64,000 nt of DNA from Gloeocapsa sp. PCC 7428 (GTDB lineage Bacteria; Cyanobacteriota; Cyanobacteriia; Cyanobacteriales; Chroococcidiopsidaceae): assembly GCF_000317555.1 (NCBI RefSeq), contig NC_019745.1:4278001-4342000 (forward strand). Direction: 5' to 3'. Made by a program: the position numbers and the translations under genes. Positions 18,195-27,936 of this stretch are shown in pieces; within the stretch, counting starts at the first letter, position 1, and each line of letters begins with the position of its first letter. Below the pieces are notes generated by a model. It had not been told where the DNA came from and did no database searches. It saw only the letters and a program-made list of their open reading frames with translations.

Positions 18195-18267
18195 GGACGT
18201 GCTTCGCGCAGACCTACGGTTCAGACAGAGTAAAGATACATTATGCCCGTTATTAGAGCCTCTATCA

Positions 18268-18436
18268 TAGACCTCCTGCATGAATCACACTCTTCCTCCG
18301 ACTTTCTTCGGGGCTATCCAGGCAAAGTGTACCTTCGTACACTAAAACAAGCTTTTTATGAGTAAGTCCACGCACCATCTGGACTTTGTTGATTTAGCGG
18401 CGAATTCATTCATCGATTCTCTTCATGCAGGAGTAT
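18268..18436 (+). repeat. Nested-hairpin element with terminal inverted repeats, copy A
   Basis: About 169 bp bounded by inverted TAGACCTCCTGCATGAA and TTCATGCAGGAG ends. Hairpin 2 is AGTGTAC (18326-18332) with GTACACT (18337-18343) around CTTC. The third hairpin is AAGTCCA (18364-18370) with TGGACTT (18380-18386). It lies between nadB and psbU in a 374-bp gap that contains no gene. Confidence 0.78.
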
Positions 18437-18469
18437 CCATGTTCTCACCCTAATATGACCCTGTTTATA

Positions 18470-18501
18470 TAAAAATAGCCCACTCCGTTTGGAGTGGGTT
18501 G
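18470..18501 (-). terminator. Intrinsic terminator of psbU
   Basis: A perfect 8-bp stem, CCCACTCC (18481-18488) with GGAGTGGG (18493-18500), has a 4-nt loop. On the minus strand it is followed by CTATTTTTATA. It lies 24 bp past the psbU stop codon, in the position and orientation expected for a Rho-independent terminator. Confidence 0.85.
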
Positions 18502-18524
18502 TTCGGATAAATGTGTTTTAGCTG

Positions 18525-18986
18525 TTATCGATAGATACCATTGTTAAAGCGATCGTCGCCCTCGACGAAAGCTGCTTCGGGTTCTGTTACCGTAAATTTG
18601 TCCAGATTCGCTTGCAACAGTTCTTTCTGGCGATCGCTCAATCCTTCAATATTCAACACATCCTCAACATTTTCGTAGGGAGCATTCTTGATAATTTTCT
18701 TGGCTAGATTAGGATACATTCCTGGATACCGTTGAAATGCTCGTACATTGGTATTGTTCAAATCAATTTTTTTACCAAAGTCCGTAGCTAGTTTATCATC
18801 AGCACGGTTTCGCGGTGCTGATTCTACCTCAACGCCCAAAATTGCTGAATGTAGGCTGACATTGCCCAAATTTGCCGCAACTGCTTGTTGCGGTACGCCA
18901 AGCCATCCCAGACACCCTACGACGAAAAACAAAATTGCCAATACACGCATCAATCGTTTCACGATTTCTCTACCTCTTTCCATCAA
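18525..18986 (-). CDS. psbU: Photosystem II 12 kDa extrinsic protein PsbU
   Basis: A 153-residue precursor with a hydrophobic signal peptide (about 13-37, ending QQAVAAN) directing it to the thylakoid lumen. The mature protein has the helix-hairpin-helix fold of Psb[38 protein letters not shown], then [19 protein letters not shown]. It stabilises the oxygen-evolving manganese cluster together with PsbO and PsbV. The gene is monocistronic, with a strong terminator behind it. The ORF opens with two adjacent Met codons, and a start nearer the hydrophobic segment is possible. Confidence 0.95.
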   Translation of the reverse strand: MMERGREIVKRLMRVLAILFFVVGCLGWLGVPQQAVAANLGNVSLHSAILGVEVESAPRNRADDKLATDFGKKIDLNNTNVRAFQRYPGMYPNLAKKIIKNAPYENVEDVLNIEGLSDRQKELLQANLDKFTVTEPEAAFVEGDDRFNNGIYR

Positions 18987-19313
18987 TCTGAAATCAACAC
19001 ACAGCAGGCTTTCTGAAACTAATATATAGCTTTATTGATCCCGAAGCTATCACTTATAGCATTGATAAGTAAATTTTGGTTATTGAATCTCAGACATGAA
19101 ACAGGAAGATGGATTAGAGTTCAGAAAACAGAAGGCTTTTATGGAGTTCTCATAAATAAAGCTAGGAGAGTAGGCTTTTGAGACAGTATTGTTAGAGCGA
19201 TTTCTAGGGATATAGATTGTCTTGAATGAGTTAGAAGCTTCAAAGTATGAAGACACATGGAGCTTCTAGAATATCAAAACCTTCTACCTCTTGGTCTTCG
19301 CCTTTCTTCAGTT
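18987..19313. other. Upstream region of psbU
   Basis: 327 bp between psbU and the DUF3120 gene, both on the minus strand. It must hold the psbU promoter. An A/T-rich stretch around 19018-19032, reading TATATATTAG on the minus strand, is a possible -10 region, but no convincing -35 pairs with it. No gene or repeat was seen. Confidence 0.35.
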
Positions 19314-20036
19314 TCACGCAGCTAATGCAGCTATCCAAAATAAAAGATCTACCAAGATTGTACTTAAGACTGCACCACCAAACGCCCAGAAATGCAGTTG
19401 TAACTTACGTAAAGGTAAAACGCCAACTGTGAGTAGCACACTTGCTAAGACGATCGCCCACAGTTGTCCCCACGATGTATGAACTTGCGCCAAAGCATTC
19501 TGTAATATGGGTGCGGCGAGTGCTGGCTCTACTTGCATTAACTGTCGCCAATGCGGAATTAAATCAACTACATAAAAGTATATATCTGTAACTACAGTTC
19601 CAAATAAAGAACCAAGGTAAAAAAAGTTACCTATTAGTCCCCAATTACGCCGGATACAAAAAATTGCAAATGGTAGCGCGATCGCTTCTACGGGTAAATG
19701 CAACAATGGTTCCCAACGCAGCCAACCCCAATACAACGAACCAGCTAACCAACTCCAGCTAAATCCGAATAAAAGATCGCCCCAACGATGCGTTGCTGGG
19801 CGTGACATCAAAAATAAACTAAGCGCCATCCAGCCACCAGTTAACGCTAAACTCAAGCTCGGTAGCGATCGCACAAGGGGTGCTTCAATAAATACTGGTA
19901 CGGATACTAAAAAAACTGCCGCAGCAAAGAATAACCAAGCTTGGCGCGAACCAATTGCGGGTAAGGGAACAATCGCGTTTTCTCCAGTAGGAACTGGGGG
20001 CGAAGCTGAATATGAAGACAATGTATGATTAACCAA
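19314..20036 (-). CDS. DUF3120 family membrane protein
   Basis: A 240-residue polytopic membrane protein with about six hydrophobic helices beginning near residue 33 (AWLFFAAAVFLVSVPVFIEAPL). Characteristic pieces are FGFSWSWLAGSLYWGWLRWEP, NFFYLGSLFGTVVTDIYFYV and the closing FWAFGGAVLSTILVDLLFWI. I recognise it as the DUF3120 family, which occurs in cyanobacteria and has no established function. The N-terminal 30 residues are polar and proline-rich. Upstream of its start lies a C6/G5 palindrome (20095-20106). Confidence 0.78.
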   Translation of the reverse strand: MVNHTLSSYSASPPVPTGENAIVPLPAIGSRQAWLFFAAAVFLVSVPVFIEAPLVRSLPSLSLALTGGWMALSLFLMSRPATHRWGDLLFGFSWSWLAGSLYWGWLRWEPLLHLPVEAIALPFAIFCIRRNWGLIGNFFYLGSLFGTVVTDIYFYVVDLIPHWRQLMQVEPALAAPILQNALAQVHTSWGQLWAIVLASVLLTVGVLPLRKLQLHFWAFGGAVLSTILVDLLFWIAALAA

Positions 20037-20094
20037 TGATTTGTTATGATTCTTTACTTAACTTAATCTTATTAAAGTTTATCGTAGCATTAAT

Positions 20095-20106
20095 CCCCCC
20101 AGGGGG
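20095..20106. promoter_or_regulatory. C-run/G-run inverted repeat
   Basis: CCCCCC immediately followed by AGGGGG in an otherwise A/T-rich 265-bp gap between two divergent genes. It could be a binding site or a compact hairpin; no function is established. Confidence 0.25.
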
Positions 20107-20163
20107 CATATTTATCATAATCTAAATTGGATTAAAGCAATTAGAGAAACTAGAAAATAACTC

Positions 20164-20191
20164 CGATCTCTGATCCCTGAACCCTGAACCC
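20164..20191. repeat. Heptad repeat array upstream of uppP
   Basis: Four consecutive 7-mers: CGATCTC, TGATCCC, TGAACCC and TGAACCC, in the leader of uppP. Confidence 0.7.
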
Positions 20192-20301
20192 TTCAAAAGC
20201 ATCCAGCTAAAGTAAGAATTTCTTAAAGACAACTAGCTCGATCTAGCTCAGATCGATATTTGCCGCTATGCTGTACGAGACATTGGTATAGAAACAGGAA
20301 C

Positions 20302-21261
20302 ATGGCATTATCCCTACCGCGCTGGTTTAAACTCGCAAGCACAGGTATCGCTGCGTTTGCAGTTGCTACTTTACCAAGCAAAGTTTTCAGCCAACCGAAT
20401 CCAGAGATAGTTGCAGTACCTCAGATAAATATATTTCAAGGCATTGTTCTCGGTATGGTACAAGGGTTAACCGAGTTCTTGCCAATCAGTAGTACCGCAC
20501 ATCTTAAAGTTGTACCAGTCGTTTTAGGGTGGGGCGATCCTGGCGTTGCGTATACCGCAGTTATTCAATTGGGTAGCATTGGGGCAGTACTGTGGTATTT
20601 TTGGAGCGACTTAAAGCAAATTACGACAGGAATAGCTAAAGCGATCGCAACTAGAAACTATAGTTCTTATGACTTCCGCCTTGGCTTGGGAATTATTTTA
20701 GGCTCAATTCCGATCATTTTCTTTGGATTACTCATCAAGTTTTTAATTCCAGATTTCGACAACTCGCCTATGCGGAGTTTGCAAGTTATTGCCTTTACAT
20801 CGATTGGACTATCTTTATTACTGGGGCTTGCTGAGCAAGTCGGAAAGCGCAAGCGCGATTTAGATAGCCTTAAGCTTCAAGACAGTATTGTAGTAGGTTT
20901 AGCTCAAGCGTTGGCATTAATTCCTGGAGTTTCGCGTTCAGGTTCAACGTTAACAGCCGCACTGTTTACCGGATTAGATCGCGCCCCTGCTGCTCGATTT
21001 TCTTTTTTATTAGGTATTCCTGCAATTACCTTAGCAGGCTTAGTAGAACTGAAAGGTGCAATTGAGATAGGATTAGGCAATACGGGAGTTTTACCGCTGA
21101 TTGCTGGGATTATTTCTGCTGCGGTGTTTTCCTATGCGGCGATCGCCTGGTTGTTACGGTTTTTACAAACGCACAACACCTGGGTCTTTGTCGTATATAG
21201 GTTAGCATTTGGAATAGCAATCTTAACTGCAATTAGCACTGGACTACTACAAAACACCTAG
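20302..21261 (+). CDS. uppP: Undecaprenyl-diphosphate phosphatase
   Basis: A 319-residue integral membrane phosphatase that regenerates the undecaprenyl phosphate carrier for peptidoglycan and polysaccharide synthesis. The two active-site motifs are intact: GLTEFLPISSTAHL and PGVSRSGSTLTAALF. The ATG at 20302, preceded by ACAGGA, is preferred over an in-frame TTG at 20260. The first 40 residues, with a signal-like hydrophobic stretch, extend beyond the usual bacterial length; cyanobacterial members often have this. Confidence 0.93.
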   Translation: MALSLPRWFKLASTGIAAFAVATLPSKVFSQPNPEIVAVPQINIFQGIVLGMVQGLTEFLPISSTAHLKVVPVVLGWGDPGVAYTAVIQLGSIGAVLWYFWSDLKQITTGIAKAIATRNYSSYDFRLGLGIILGSIPIIFFGLLIKFLIPDFDNSPMRSLQVIAFTSIGLSLLLGLAEQVGKRKRDLDSLKLQDSIVVGLAQALALIPGVSRSGSTLTAALFTGLDRAPAARFSFLLGIPAITLAGLVELKGAIEIGLGNTGVLPLIAGIISAAVFSYAAIAWLLRFLQTHNTWVFVVYRLAFGIAILTAISTGLLQNT

Positions 21262-21280
21262 TAGCCTGCGTCCTTCGTTT

Positions 21281-22606
21281 ATGAGTCACGCTATTCGCCC
21301 TGCTAAAATTACCAAAGTTCTTCCTGAATCGATCGCCGCAGAAATTGGCTTTGAACCTGGCGATGCGATTGTCACAATTAATGGTAATCGTCCGCGTGAC
21401 TTAATCGACTATCAATTTTTGTGTGCGGATGAAGTACTAGAACTCGAAGTTCTCGATGCTGCTGGCAAAAGTCATCAAATTGAAATCGAAAAAGACTACG
21501 ATGAAGACTTGGGGCTAGAGTTTGAAACGGCGTTGTTTGATAATCTGATTCAGTGTAATAACCGCTGTCCGTTTTGCTTTATCGATCAGCAGCCGCCTGG
21601 TAAACGGCAAAGTCTGTATCTCAAAGACGATGATTACCGTTTAAGCTTTTTATACGGCTCGTATTTAACCTTAACGAATCTACCGCCAAAAGAATGGGAA
21701 CGTATTGAACAGTTACGTTTATCCCCTCTCTATGTTTCTGTTCATGCGACTGAACCAGAAGTTCGAGTTCGACTCTTAAAAAATCCGCGAGCAGGACAAA
21801 TTTTACAACACATCGAGTGGTTTCAACAACGACGGCTACAAATTCACGCTCAAGTTGTCGTCTGTCCAGGAATTAATGATGGCATTCATCTCGAACGAAC
21901 GCTACTCGATTTAGCTCATTTTCATCGCGGAGAAACACCCGCTGTTGCTTCTGTTGCGGTTGTTCCTGTGGGGTTAACGCGGTTTCGCCCCGCAGAAGAT
22001 GAACTGATTCCTGTAGATCGCGCCAAGGCGCAAGAAGTCATTGCGCAAGTGCGATCGCTGCAAGATAAGTTTCGCGCTTCATTTGGTTCGACATTTGCGT
22101 GGTTAGCCGATGAGTGGTTTTTAATCGCCCAAGAAGAACTTCCACCGGAGTCGCACTACGAAGACTATCCTCAAATTGATAATGGTGTGGGTTCGATCCG
22201 CGCTTTCTTGAAACAGTTTGCGATCGCCGCCCAAAATTTGCCGGCAAAAATTGCTTTGCCAAGAAAAGTAACTTGGGTTGTAGGTAATGCGGTTGAACAT
22301 GCTTTTCAACCGATCTTACAGCGACTCAATCAAGTCGTAAATTTACAGGTAAATATGGTTGCTTTATGTAGCAATTATTGGGGGCAAAGCATCACAGTTA
22401 CTGGTTTACTTACTGGACAAGATTTACTAGAAGGATTGCAGGGAAAAGATTTAGGCGAAAGAATATTACTACCTGCAATGATGTTAAAACAGGGGGATAC
22501 GTGTTTTTTAGATGACATGACGATTGCGGAATTAGCTAGTAAACTGAAAACACCCGTAGTACCGATTCGGGGGGTAGAAGAACTCATCGAGATGTGTACG
22601 CAGTAA
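21281..22606 (+). CDS. PDZ-containing FeS oxidoreductase (TIGR03279/DUF512 family)
   Basis: A 441-residue protein with an N-terminal PDZ-like domain (about 8-70, with IGFEPGDAIVTINGNRPRDL), a CX3CX2C cluster motif (C92, C96, C99 in CNNRCPFCFIDQQPPGK) and a C-terminal DUF512 domain. The family is annotated as a putative cyanobacterial FeS oxidoreductase related to radical-SAM enzymes; its substrate is unknown. It starts 19 bp after uppP. Its TAA overlaps the ATG of the next gene by one base (TAATG), so translation is coupled with the GH10-like gene. Confidence 0.88.
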   Translation: MSHAIRPAKITKVLPESIAAEIGFEPGDAIVTINGNRPRDLIDYQFLCADEVLELEVLDAAGKSHQIEIEKDYDEDLGLEFETALFDNLIQCNNRCPFCFIDQQPPGKRQSLYLKDDDYRLSFLYGSYLTLTNLPPKEWERIEQLRLSPLYVSVHATEPEVRVRLLKNPRAGQILQHIEWFQQRRLQIHAQVVVCPGINDGIHLERTLLDLAHFHRGETPAVASVAVVPVGLTRFRPAEDELIPVDRAKAQEVIAQVRSLQDKFRASFGSTFAWLADEWFLIAQEELPPESHYEDYPQIDNGVGSIRAFLKQFAIAAQNLPAKIALPRKVTWVVGNAVEHAFQPILQRLNQVVNLQVNMVALCSNYWGQSITVTGLLTGQDLLEGLQGKDLGERILLPAMMLKQGDTCFLDDMTIAELASKLKTPVVPIRGVEELIEMCTQ

Positions 22607-25266
22607 TGTCTATAAAGCTATCTTTCACAGCCTCGCAGTCATCACCACGGGCGAATAATTATCTAAAAAACATCCGCATCAAATTATTTTGCCTACTACC
22701 GCTGACATCTTACCTTGTGTCGTTCGTATCTCCCCTGGTAGGACAAAAACCCGCAATAGCCCAAGAGAAAAGCGTGTTAGGAGTTGTCAGAAGCCAGGAA
22801 AATACGGCGCAATGGCAGGGGATAACCGAGCGATTGCAAGCAGCAAAAGTCGCATATTGTGTTATAGACCTAGAAAATGTGAGGAACGTAACAGATTTCA
22901 GTAATCCCCCTGTGGTGTTTTTACCTAATGTTGCAACTTTGTCTCCAACACAAGCAATTGCCTTAGAAGAATGGATTAGCCGAGGCGGGAAGGTGATTGC
23001 AAGTGGTCCTGTGGGGAATACAAGTCAACCAGGCGTACGGCAACTACTGCGATCGCTACTAGGCGCGTACTGGGGTTTTGAGATGAATCAACCTTCGCAA
23101 GTGCAACCATTAAGAATTAATACGCAAAGCTGGGTACGCCAACCAGGACTTGCAGGGACAATTCGCGGTGGAGTTGTCATTCCCGCAAATTTGACAAGTA
23201 AACCGGCGGCGATTTGGCAATCAAAAGATACACCTCCAGCCGTTGTGACAACCGAACGCTCGACAGTGTTAGGTTGGCAGTGGGGAACTGATAATGCTGC
23301 ACCAGTCGCAATGGATAGTGCTTGGATACGGGCAGCCGTCAGCCGCTATGTTCCCTTATCAGATGCGCAAACGACAACGCCAAAAAATTGTAATGGTAGT
23401 GCGGTTGCTGTATCTTCACCACCAAAGCCTACACCAACCCCCGTAGCGATCGCGCCACCACCGCCCAATCCTGAAGATGAAGCCATCGAGCGCATTGCCC
23501 CTAGAGGATTACCAACAGCACCCAACTCGAACAATCCCATCTCAAGTGTAGAAGCGATCGCACTTCAACAAGAACTGCAAAATTTAATTGGTAGGTTTGA
23601 AAGTGCGCAGTTAGCCGCAAATGCGAGAAACAGTACTAAAGCTAATCCTAGGGTTGAATCTGAAGCCGCAGCAAAAGCACTAGCCGACGCGAAAGCGATC
23701 GCCAAAATCCTACCACAACTGGTGAAACAAGGCGACTATGTTGCTGCGCGGAATCAATGGCTTAAAGCACAGCAAATGTTGTGGCAAAATTATCCCAGCG
23801 ATCGCCCACTCGCCCAACCCGAAATTCGCGCCATGTGGCTAGATCGCGGCAGTATTGTCCGTGCAGGTTCGGAACAAGGACTTGCTAAGATTTTTGACCA
23901 ATTAGCCGCCGCAGGCATTAATACCGTCTTTTTTGAAACAGTCAATGCAGGGTATCCGATTTACCCAAGTACAGTTGCACCGCAACAAAATCCATTAATT
24001 CAAGGATGGGACCCGCTTGCGAGTGCAGTCAAGTTAGCCAAAGCGCGTGATATGGAGTTACACGCTTGGGTGTGGGTGTTTGCGGCAGGAAATCAACGCC
24101 ATAATACGATCGTTAATCTGCCAGTAGATTATCCAGGGCCCTTAATTGCGGCTAATCCTGACTGGGCAAGTTACGATAATCGCGGGAGTATTTTTCCTCC
24201 TGGTCAAGGAAAGCCATTTTTAGACCCCGCAAATCCGGAAGTACGACAATACTTATTACGACTTTTTGAAGAAATTGTCAGCCGCTATCAAGTCGATGGG
24301 TTGCAACTCGATTACATTCGCTATCCCTTCCAAGATCCTGGGGCAGAGCGTACATATGGTTATGGTAAAGTTGCGCGGCAAAAGTTTCAGCAACTGACTG
24401 GCGCTGATCCACTGCAAATTTCACCGCGTCAACCAAATTTATGGCAAAAGTGGACGCAATTTCGCACGCAGCAAGTTGATAGTTTTGTTGCCGAAGTCTC
24501 GCAACACTTGCGGCGCAAACATCCTCAAATTATTTTATCGGCGGCGGTATTTCCGCTTTCCGAACACGAACGAATTCAAAAGTTACAACAGCATTGGGAA
24601 GTGTGGGCAAGTCGCGGCGATGTTGATGTGATTGTGCCAATGACTTATGCGTTGGATACGTATCGCTTTGGGCGTCTCGCACAACCGTGGATTACATCAA
24701 ATAAGTTAGGTTCGACGCTCGTTTTACCAGGCATTCGCTTACTTGATTTACCAGTACCAGCCGCAGTCGATCAAATTCAACTTGCTAGAGATCTTCCTGT
24801 GAGTGGATACTCGCTATTTGCCGTTGAAAATCTAAGTGATGAGTTACAAACGCTATTTCAGCGGACGCAAGGTAATCTTCAAGCCCCAGTACCTTATCGC
24901 CAACCGTTCCACACCGCCGCAGCCCGTTACAATAGCTTGCAGGAAGAATGGAACTTTCTCGCAGCAAATAACCAGCTGCGATTACGCGGGCGATCGCTTT
25001 CTTTGTTTAACGTTCAAGTCACCGATTTAGAAAATGCTTTAAAGCAACTTGCCGCAGATCCTTCATTGCATCGTTTAGGCGTTGCTAGAGCCGCATTAAC
25101 TCATTTCCAGTTACAATTCAGAAGTTGGATGCGTCCTTATGCGCTGGAAAATCCTTATCAAGCTAAAGTCTGGGAAAATCGTCTGGCGACGATCAAAAGA
25201 CTTCTTAGCTACGGTGAAACAGTTGTCCTTAAACGCGATGCTGCACCTGTTGCTAATCGGGAATGA
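22606..25266 (+). CDS. Exported family-10-like glycosyl hydrolase (GHL10/DUF187)
   Basis: 886 residues from the ATG at 22606, chosen because it overlaps the preceding stop as TAATG. An N-terminal hydrophobic segment (LFCLLPLTSYLVSFVSPLVG) suggests export. Residues to about 255 resemble a small Rossmann-like domain, followed by a proline-rich linker (about 258-290) and a helical region. The catalytic-type TIM barrel (about 400-750) begins PEIRAMWLDRGSIV and contains LQLDYIRYPFQDPG, typical of the YddW/GHL10 family, some members of which cut peptidoglycan glycan strands. The substrate here is unknown. Confidence 0.82.
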   Translation: MSIKLSFTASQSSPRANNYLKNIRIKLFCLLPLTSYLVSFVSPLVGQKPAIAQEKSVLGVVRSQENTAQWQGITERLQAAKVAYCVIDLENVRNVTDFSNPPVVFLPNVATLSPTQAIALEEWISRGGKVIASGPVGNTSQPGVRQLLRSLLGAYWGFEMNQPSQVQPLRINTQSWVRQPGLAGTIRGGVVIPANLTSKPAAIWQSKDTPPAVVTTERSTVLGWQWGTDNAAPVAMDSAWIRAAVSRYVPLSDAQTTTPKNCNGSAVAVSSPPKPTPTPVAIAPPPPNPEDEAIERIAPRGLPTAPNSNNPISSVEAIALQQELQNLIGRFESAQLAANARNSTKANPRVESEAAAKALADAKAIAKILPQLVKQGDYVAARNQWLKAQQMLWQNYPSDRPLAQPEIRAMWLDRGSIVRAGSEQGLAKIFDQLAAAGINTVFFETVNAGYPIYPSTVAPQQNPLIQGWDPLASAVKLAKARDMELHAWVWVFAAGNQRHNTIVNLPVDYPGPLIAANPDWASYDNRGSIFPPGQGKPFLDPANPEVRQYLLRLFEEIVSRYQVDGLQLDYIRYPFQDPGAERTYGYGKVARQKFQQLTGADPLQISPRQPNLWQKWTQFRTQQVDSFVAEVSQHLRRKHPQIILSAAVFPLSEHERIQKLQQHWEVWASRGDVDVIVPMTYALDTYRFGRLAQPWITSNKLGSTLVLPGIRLLDLPVPAAVDQIQLARDLPVSGYSLFAVENLSDELQTLFQRTQGNLQAPVPYRQPFHTAAARYNSLQEEWNFLAANNQLRLRGRSLSLFNVQVTDLENALKQLAADPSLHRLGVARAALTHFQLQFRSWMRPYALENPYQAKVWENRLATIKRLLSYGETVVLKRDAAPVANRE

Positions 25267-25355
25267 AAGTGAAGACCTAAGGATTGCTTTGCTTCCTAAA
25301 TCCCCCACTATTGGGGAACTTTTACTACTTAAGCTGTTTAATAAACTAAATATCT

Positions 25356-25400
25356 TTAGATAGCCCCGACTTCAGTCGGAAGGCTTCAATGTTGCAACAA
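25356..25400 (-). repeat. Nested-hairpin element, fragment F (hairpin 1 only)
   Basis: On the minus strand it reads CCGACTGAAGTCGGGGCTA, the hairpin 1 segment of copies D and E, with stem CCGACT/AGTCGG. It lies in the 249-bp gap between the GH10-like and GH31 genes. Confidence 0.55.
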
Positions 25401-25515
25401 CTCTCAAATATGACTCGGTTGAAAAGAATTACGAGAGACTCTACCTAAATGCGCTTGTCACTCTGAGCCTCGGTGGCATACACTGGCTGCCGATGAAAAA
25501 AACGCCTTATGCTTT

Positions 25516-27861
25516 ATGCCGCAATATTTTGGACAACTACCGATCGATGAACAGCCTTGGGAAACACTCAGCGCAGTACAAAACATCTCTCAAGAACAAC
25601 ATTGTGTCCGCTTTGATTGTGGCGAGTCGTGTTTGACGGTTAATGTCCTTGCACCTAACTTAATTCGCGTGCGGGTTGCGCCTACAAGAAAGTTTACACC
25701 AAGGCGATCGTGGGCAGTGACAAAGGATGATGCGGCATGGCAAGTTCCATCATTTGAGGTGCAGGAAACTGATACTACTGTAGAAATTCAAACGGAACAA
25801 TTGCGCGTCGTTGTCCAACGAGAAAACGGTCAAATCGCTTGCTTTGATACGGCGAATCGTTCTTTTGCGGTTGATGCTGCACCAGGAATCGGTTGGCGCT
25901 TGGGAACAACGGCGGCTTGGAAGCAAATTGCGGCTGACGAACATTTTTATGGGTTTGGCGAACGTACAGGCTTGTTGGATAAACGCAGTGAAGTCAAAAC
26001 GAATTGGACAACAGACGCTTTGGATTATGGCTCATTGACGGACGAAATGTATCAAGCAATTCCGTTTTTTATTGCTTTGCGTCCGGAAGTTGGCTATGGC
26101 ATCTTTTTTAATACAACGTTTTGGAGTCGCTTTGATATTGGTGTTGAACAGCCAGGCATCTGGCGCATGGAAACGCACGCGGCTGAGTTAGATTACTACA
26201 TTATTTATGGTCCGACACCTGCAAAGATTCTCGATACCTACACGCAGCTAACAGGGCGTATGGCTTTACCACCCAAATGGGCTTTGGGTTATCATCAATG
26301 TCGCTGGAGTTACGAATCGGAAACAATCGTCCGCGAACTTGCCCAAGAATTTCGCGATCGCCGCATTCCATGTGATGTGATTCATCTGGATATCGACTAT
26401 ATGCGGGGATATCGCGTATTTACCTGGAGTCCCAAGCGGTTTCCGCATCCAGAGAAGTTAATTCAAGAACTCGCAGAAGCTGGCTTTAAAACTGTGACGA
26501 TTATCGACCCTGGCGTGAAGTACGAACCAGAAGCAGATTATCACGTCTTCGACCAAGGAGTCGCAGGCGATTACTTTGTGCGCAAAGCTGATGGACAGCT
26601 ATTTCACGGCTATGTATGGCCCGATAAAGCGGTATTTCCTGATTTTATGCGTGCTGATGTGCGCCAGTGGTGGGGAGAATTACACGAAAGTTTAACTGAT
26701 ATTGGCGTTGCAGGAATTTGGAATGACATGAACGAACCCGCAATTAGCGATCGCCCGTTTGGGGATGAAGGCGATAAGATTTGGTTTCCGTTGGATGCAC
26801 CGCAAGGAGACGATCGCGTGACGCACGCGGAGGCGCATAATTTATATGGATTAATGATGGCGCGCGCTTGTGCGGAAGGTTTAGAGAAACTGCGACCAAC
26901 TGAGCGATCGTTTGTGTTGACGCGATCGGGGTATGCAGGAATTCAGCGGTGGTCGTCGGTGTGGATGGGTGATAATCATTCATTATGGGATCATCTCGAA
27001 ATGTCGCTACCGATGCTTTGCAATATGGGGTTGTCGGGAGTTGCGTTTGTCGGGTGCGATGTCGGTGGATTTGCGAGTAATGCGACAGCAGAATTATTTG
27101 CGCGGTGGATGCAAGTTGGAATACTGTATCCTTTTATGCGCGGACACTCGGCGCTGACCACCGCACAACACGAACCTTGGTCGTTTGGCGATCGCACGGA
27201 AAAGATTTGCCGCGAGTATCTTAATCTGCGTTACCAATTATTACCGTACATTTATACACTGTTTTGGGAAGCAGCAACGACAGGCGCGCCGATATTACGT
27301 CCCCTACTGTACGATTTTCCGAACGATCCGCATACATATGCGCTGCACGATCAAGTGTTACTCGGTTCCTCACTCATGGCTGCACCGATTTATCGTCCTG
27401 GCGTTGAGCATCGTGCGGTTTACTTACCCGCAGGCACATGGTACGACTGGTGGAGTGGGGAATCTTATACTGGATCAACGCACATCCTCGCGCACGCCCC
27501 ACTCGAAAAAATGCCGCTTTATGTAAAGGCGGGTGCGATTATTCCGATGCAACCTGTGATGCAGTATGTCGATGAGCGATCGCTTGATCCGCTAACGTTA
27601 CGTATTTGGCAGGGTGACGGTGAATTTACGCTTTACGAAGACGATGGGCAGACGTTTGCTTATCAAGATAATGGCTATGCAACTACAAAAATCAGTGTAA
27701 ATACTGAAGAAAATCGCGTAGTTGTGAGCATTAATCAGCGTGAGGGAAATGGGTTATTCCCTAAGCGCGAAGTTATTGTTGAGCTTGTGGGAGTTGGCGA
27801 ACAACGATTTAGTGATGCTGGTACAGCACAGCAGTTGGTTTTTAATTTAGCACCTCAGTAG
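25516..27861 (+). CDS. Glycoside hydrolase family 31 alpha-glucosidase
   Basis: A 781-residue cytosolic-type enzyme without signal peptide. It has an N-terminal beta-sandwich domain, then the catalytic barrel introduced by LPPKWALGYHQCRWSY. The nucleophile aspartate sits in GIWNDMNEPAI (near residue 408) and the probable acid/base aspartate in SSVWMGDNHSLWDH. C-terminal beta domains complete the GH31 layout. It would release glucose from alpha-linked oligosaccharides, perhaps maltose or glycogen-derived chains. The upstream gap carries repeat fragment F. Confidence 0.93.
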   Translation: MPQYFGQLPIDEQPWETLSAVQNISQEQHCVRFDCGESCLTVNVLAPNLIRVRVAPTRKFTPRRSWAVTKDDAAWQVPSFEVQETDTTVEIQTEQLRVVVQRENGQIACFDTANRSFAVDAAPGIGWRLGTTAAWKQIAADEHFYGFGERTGLLDKRSEVKTNWTTDALDYGSLTDEMYQAIPFFIALRPEVGYGIFFNTTFWSRFDIGVEQPGIWRMETHAAELDYYIIYGPTPAKILDTYTQLTGRMALPPKWALGYHQCRWSYESETIVRELAQEFRDRRIPCDVIHLDIDYMRGYRVFTWSPKRFPHPEKLIQELAEAGFKTVTIIDPGVKYEPEADYHVFDQGVAGDYFVRKADGQLFHGYVWPDKAVFPDFMRADVRQWWGELHESLTDIGVAGIWNDMNEPAISDRPFGDEGDKIWFPLDAPQGDDRVTHAEAHNLYGLMMARACAEGLEKLRPTERSFVLTRSGYAGIQRWSSVWMGDNHSLWDHLEMSLPMLCNMGLSGVAFVGCDVGGFASNATAELFARWMQVGILYPFMRGHSALTTAQHEPWSFGDRTEKICREYLNLRYQLLPYIYTLFWEAATTGAPILRPLLYDFPNDPHTYALHDQVLLGSSLMAAPIYRPGVEHRAVYLPAGTWYDWWSGESYTGSTHILAHAPLEKMPLYVKAGAIIPMQPVMQYVDERSLDPLTLRIWQGDGEFTLYEDDGQTFAYQDNGYATTKISVNTEENRVVVSINQREGNGLFPKREVIVELVGVGEQRFSDAGTAQQLVFNLAPQ

Positions 27862-27936
27862 AAATATGCATCAAAAGTTCTTTTGATACAAATTAACAAA
27901 TTTATTTAAAATTAAGAATTGTACAACAGGTCGAGA

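Noticed and set aside
27185-27526. 113-residue frame within the GH31 gene
   Set aside because: Alternative frame of a clear GH31 catalytic domain; rich in unlikely residues.
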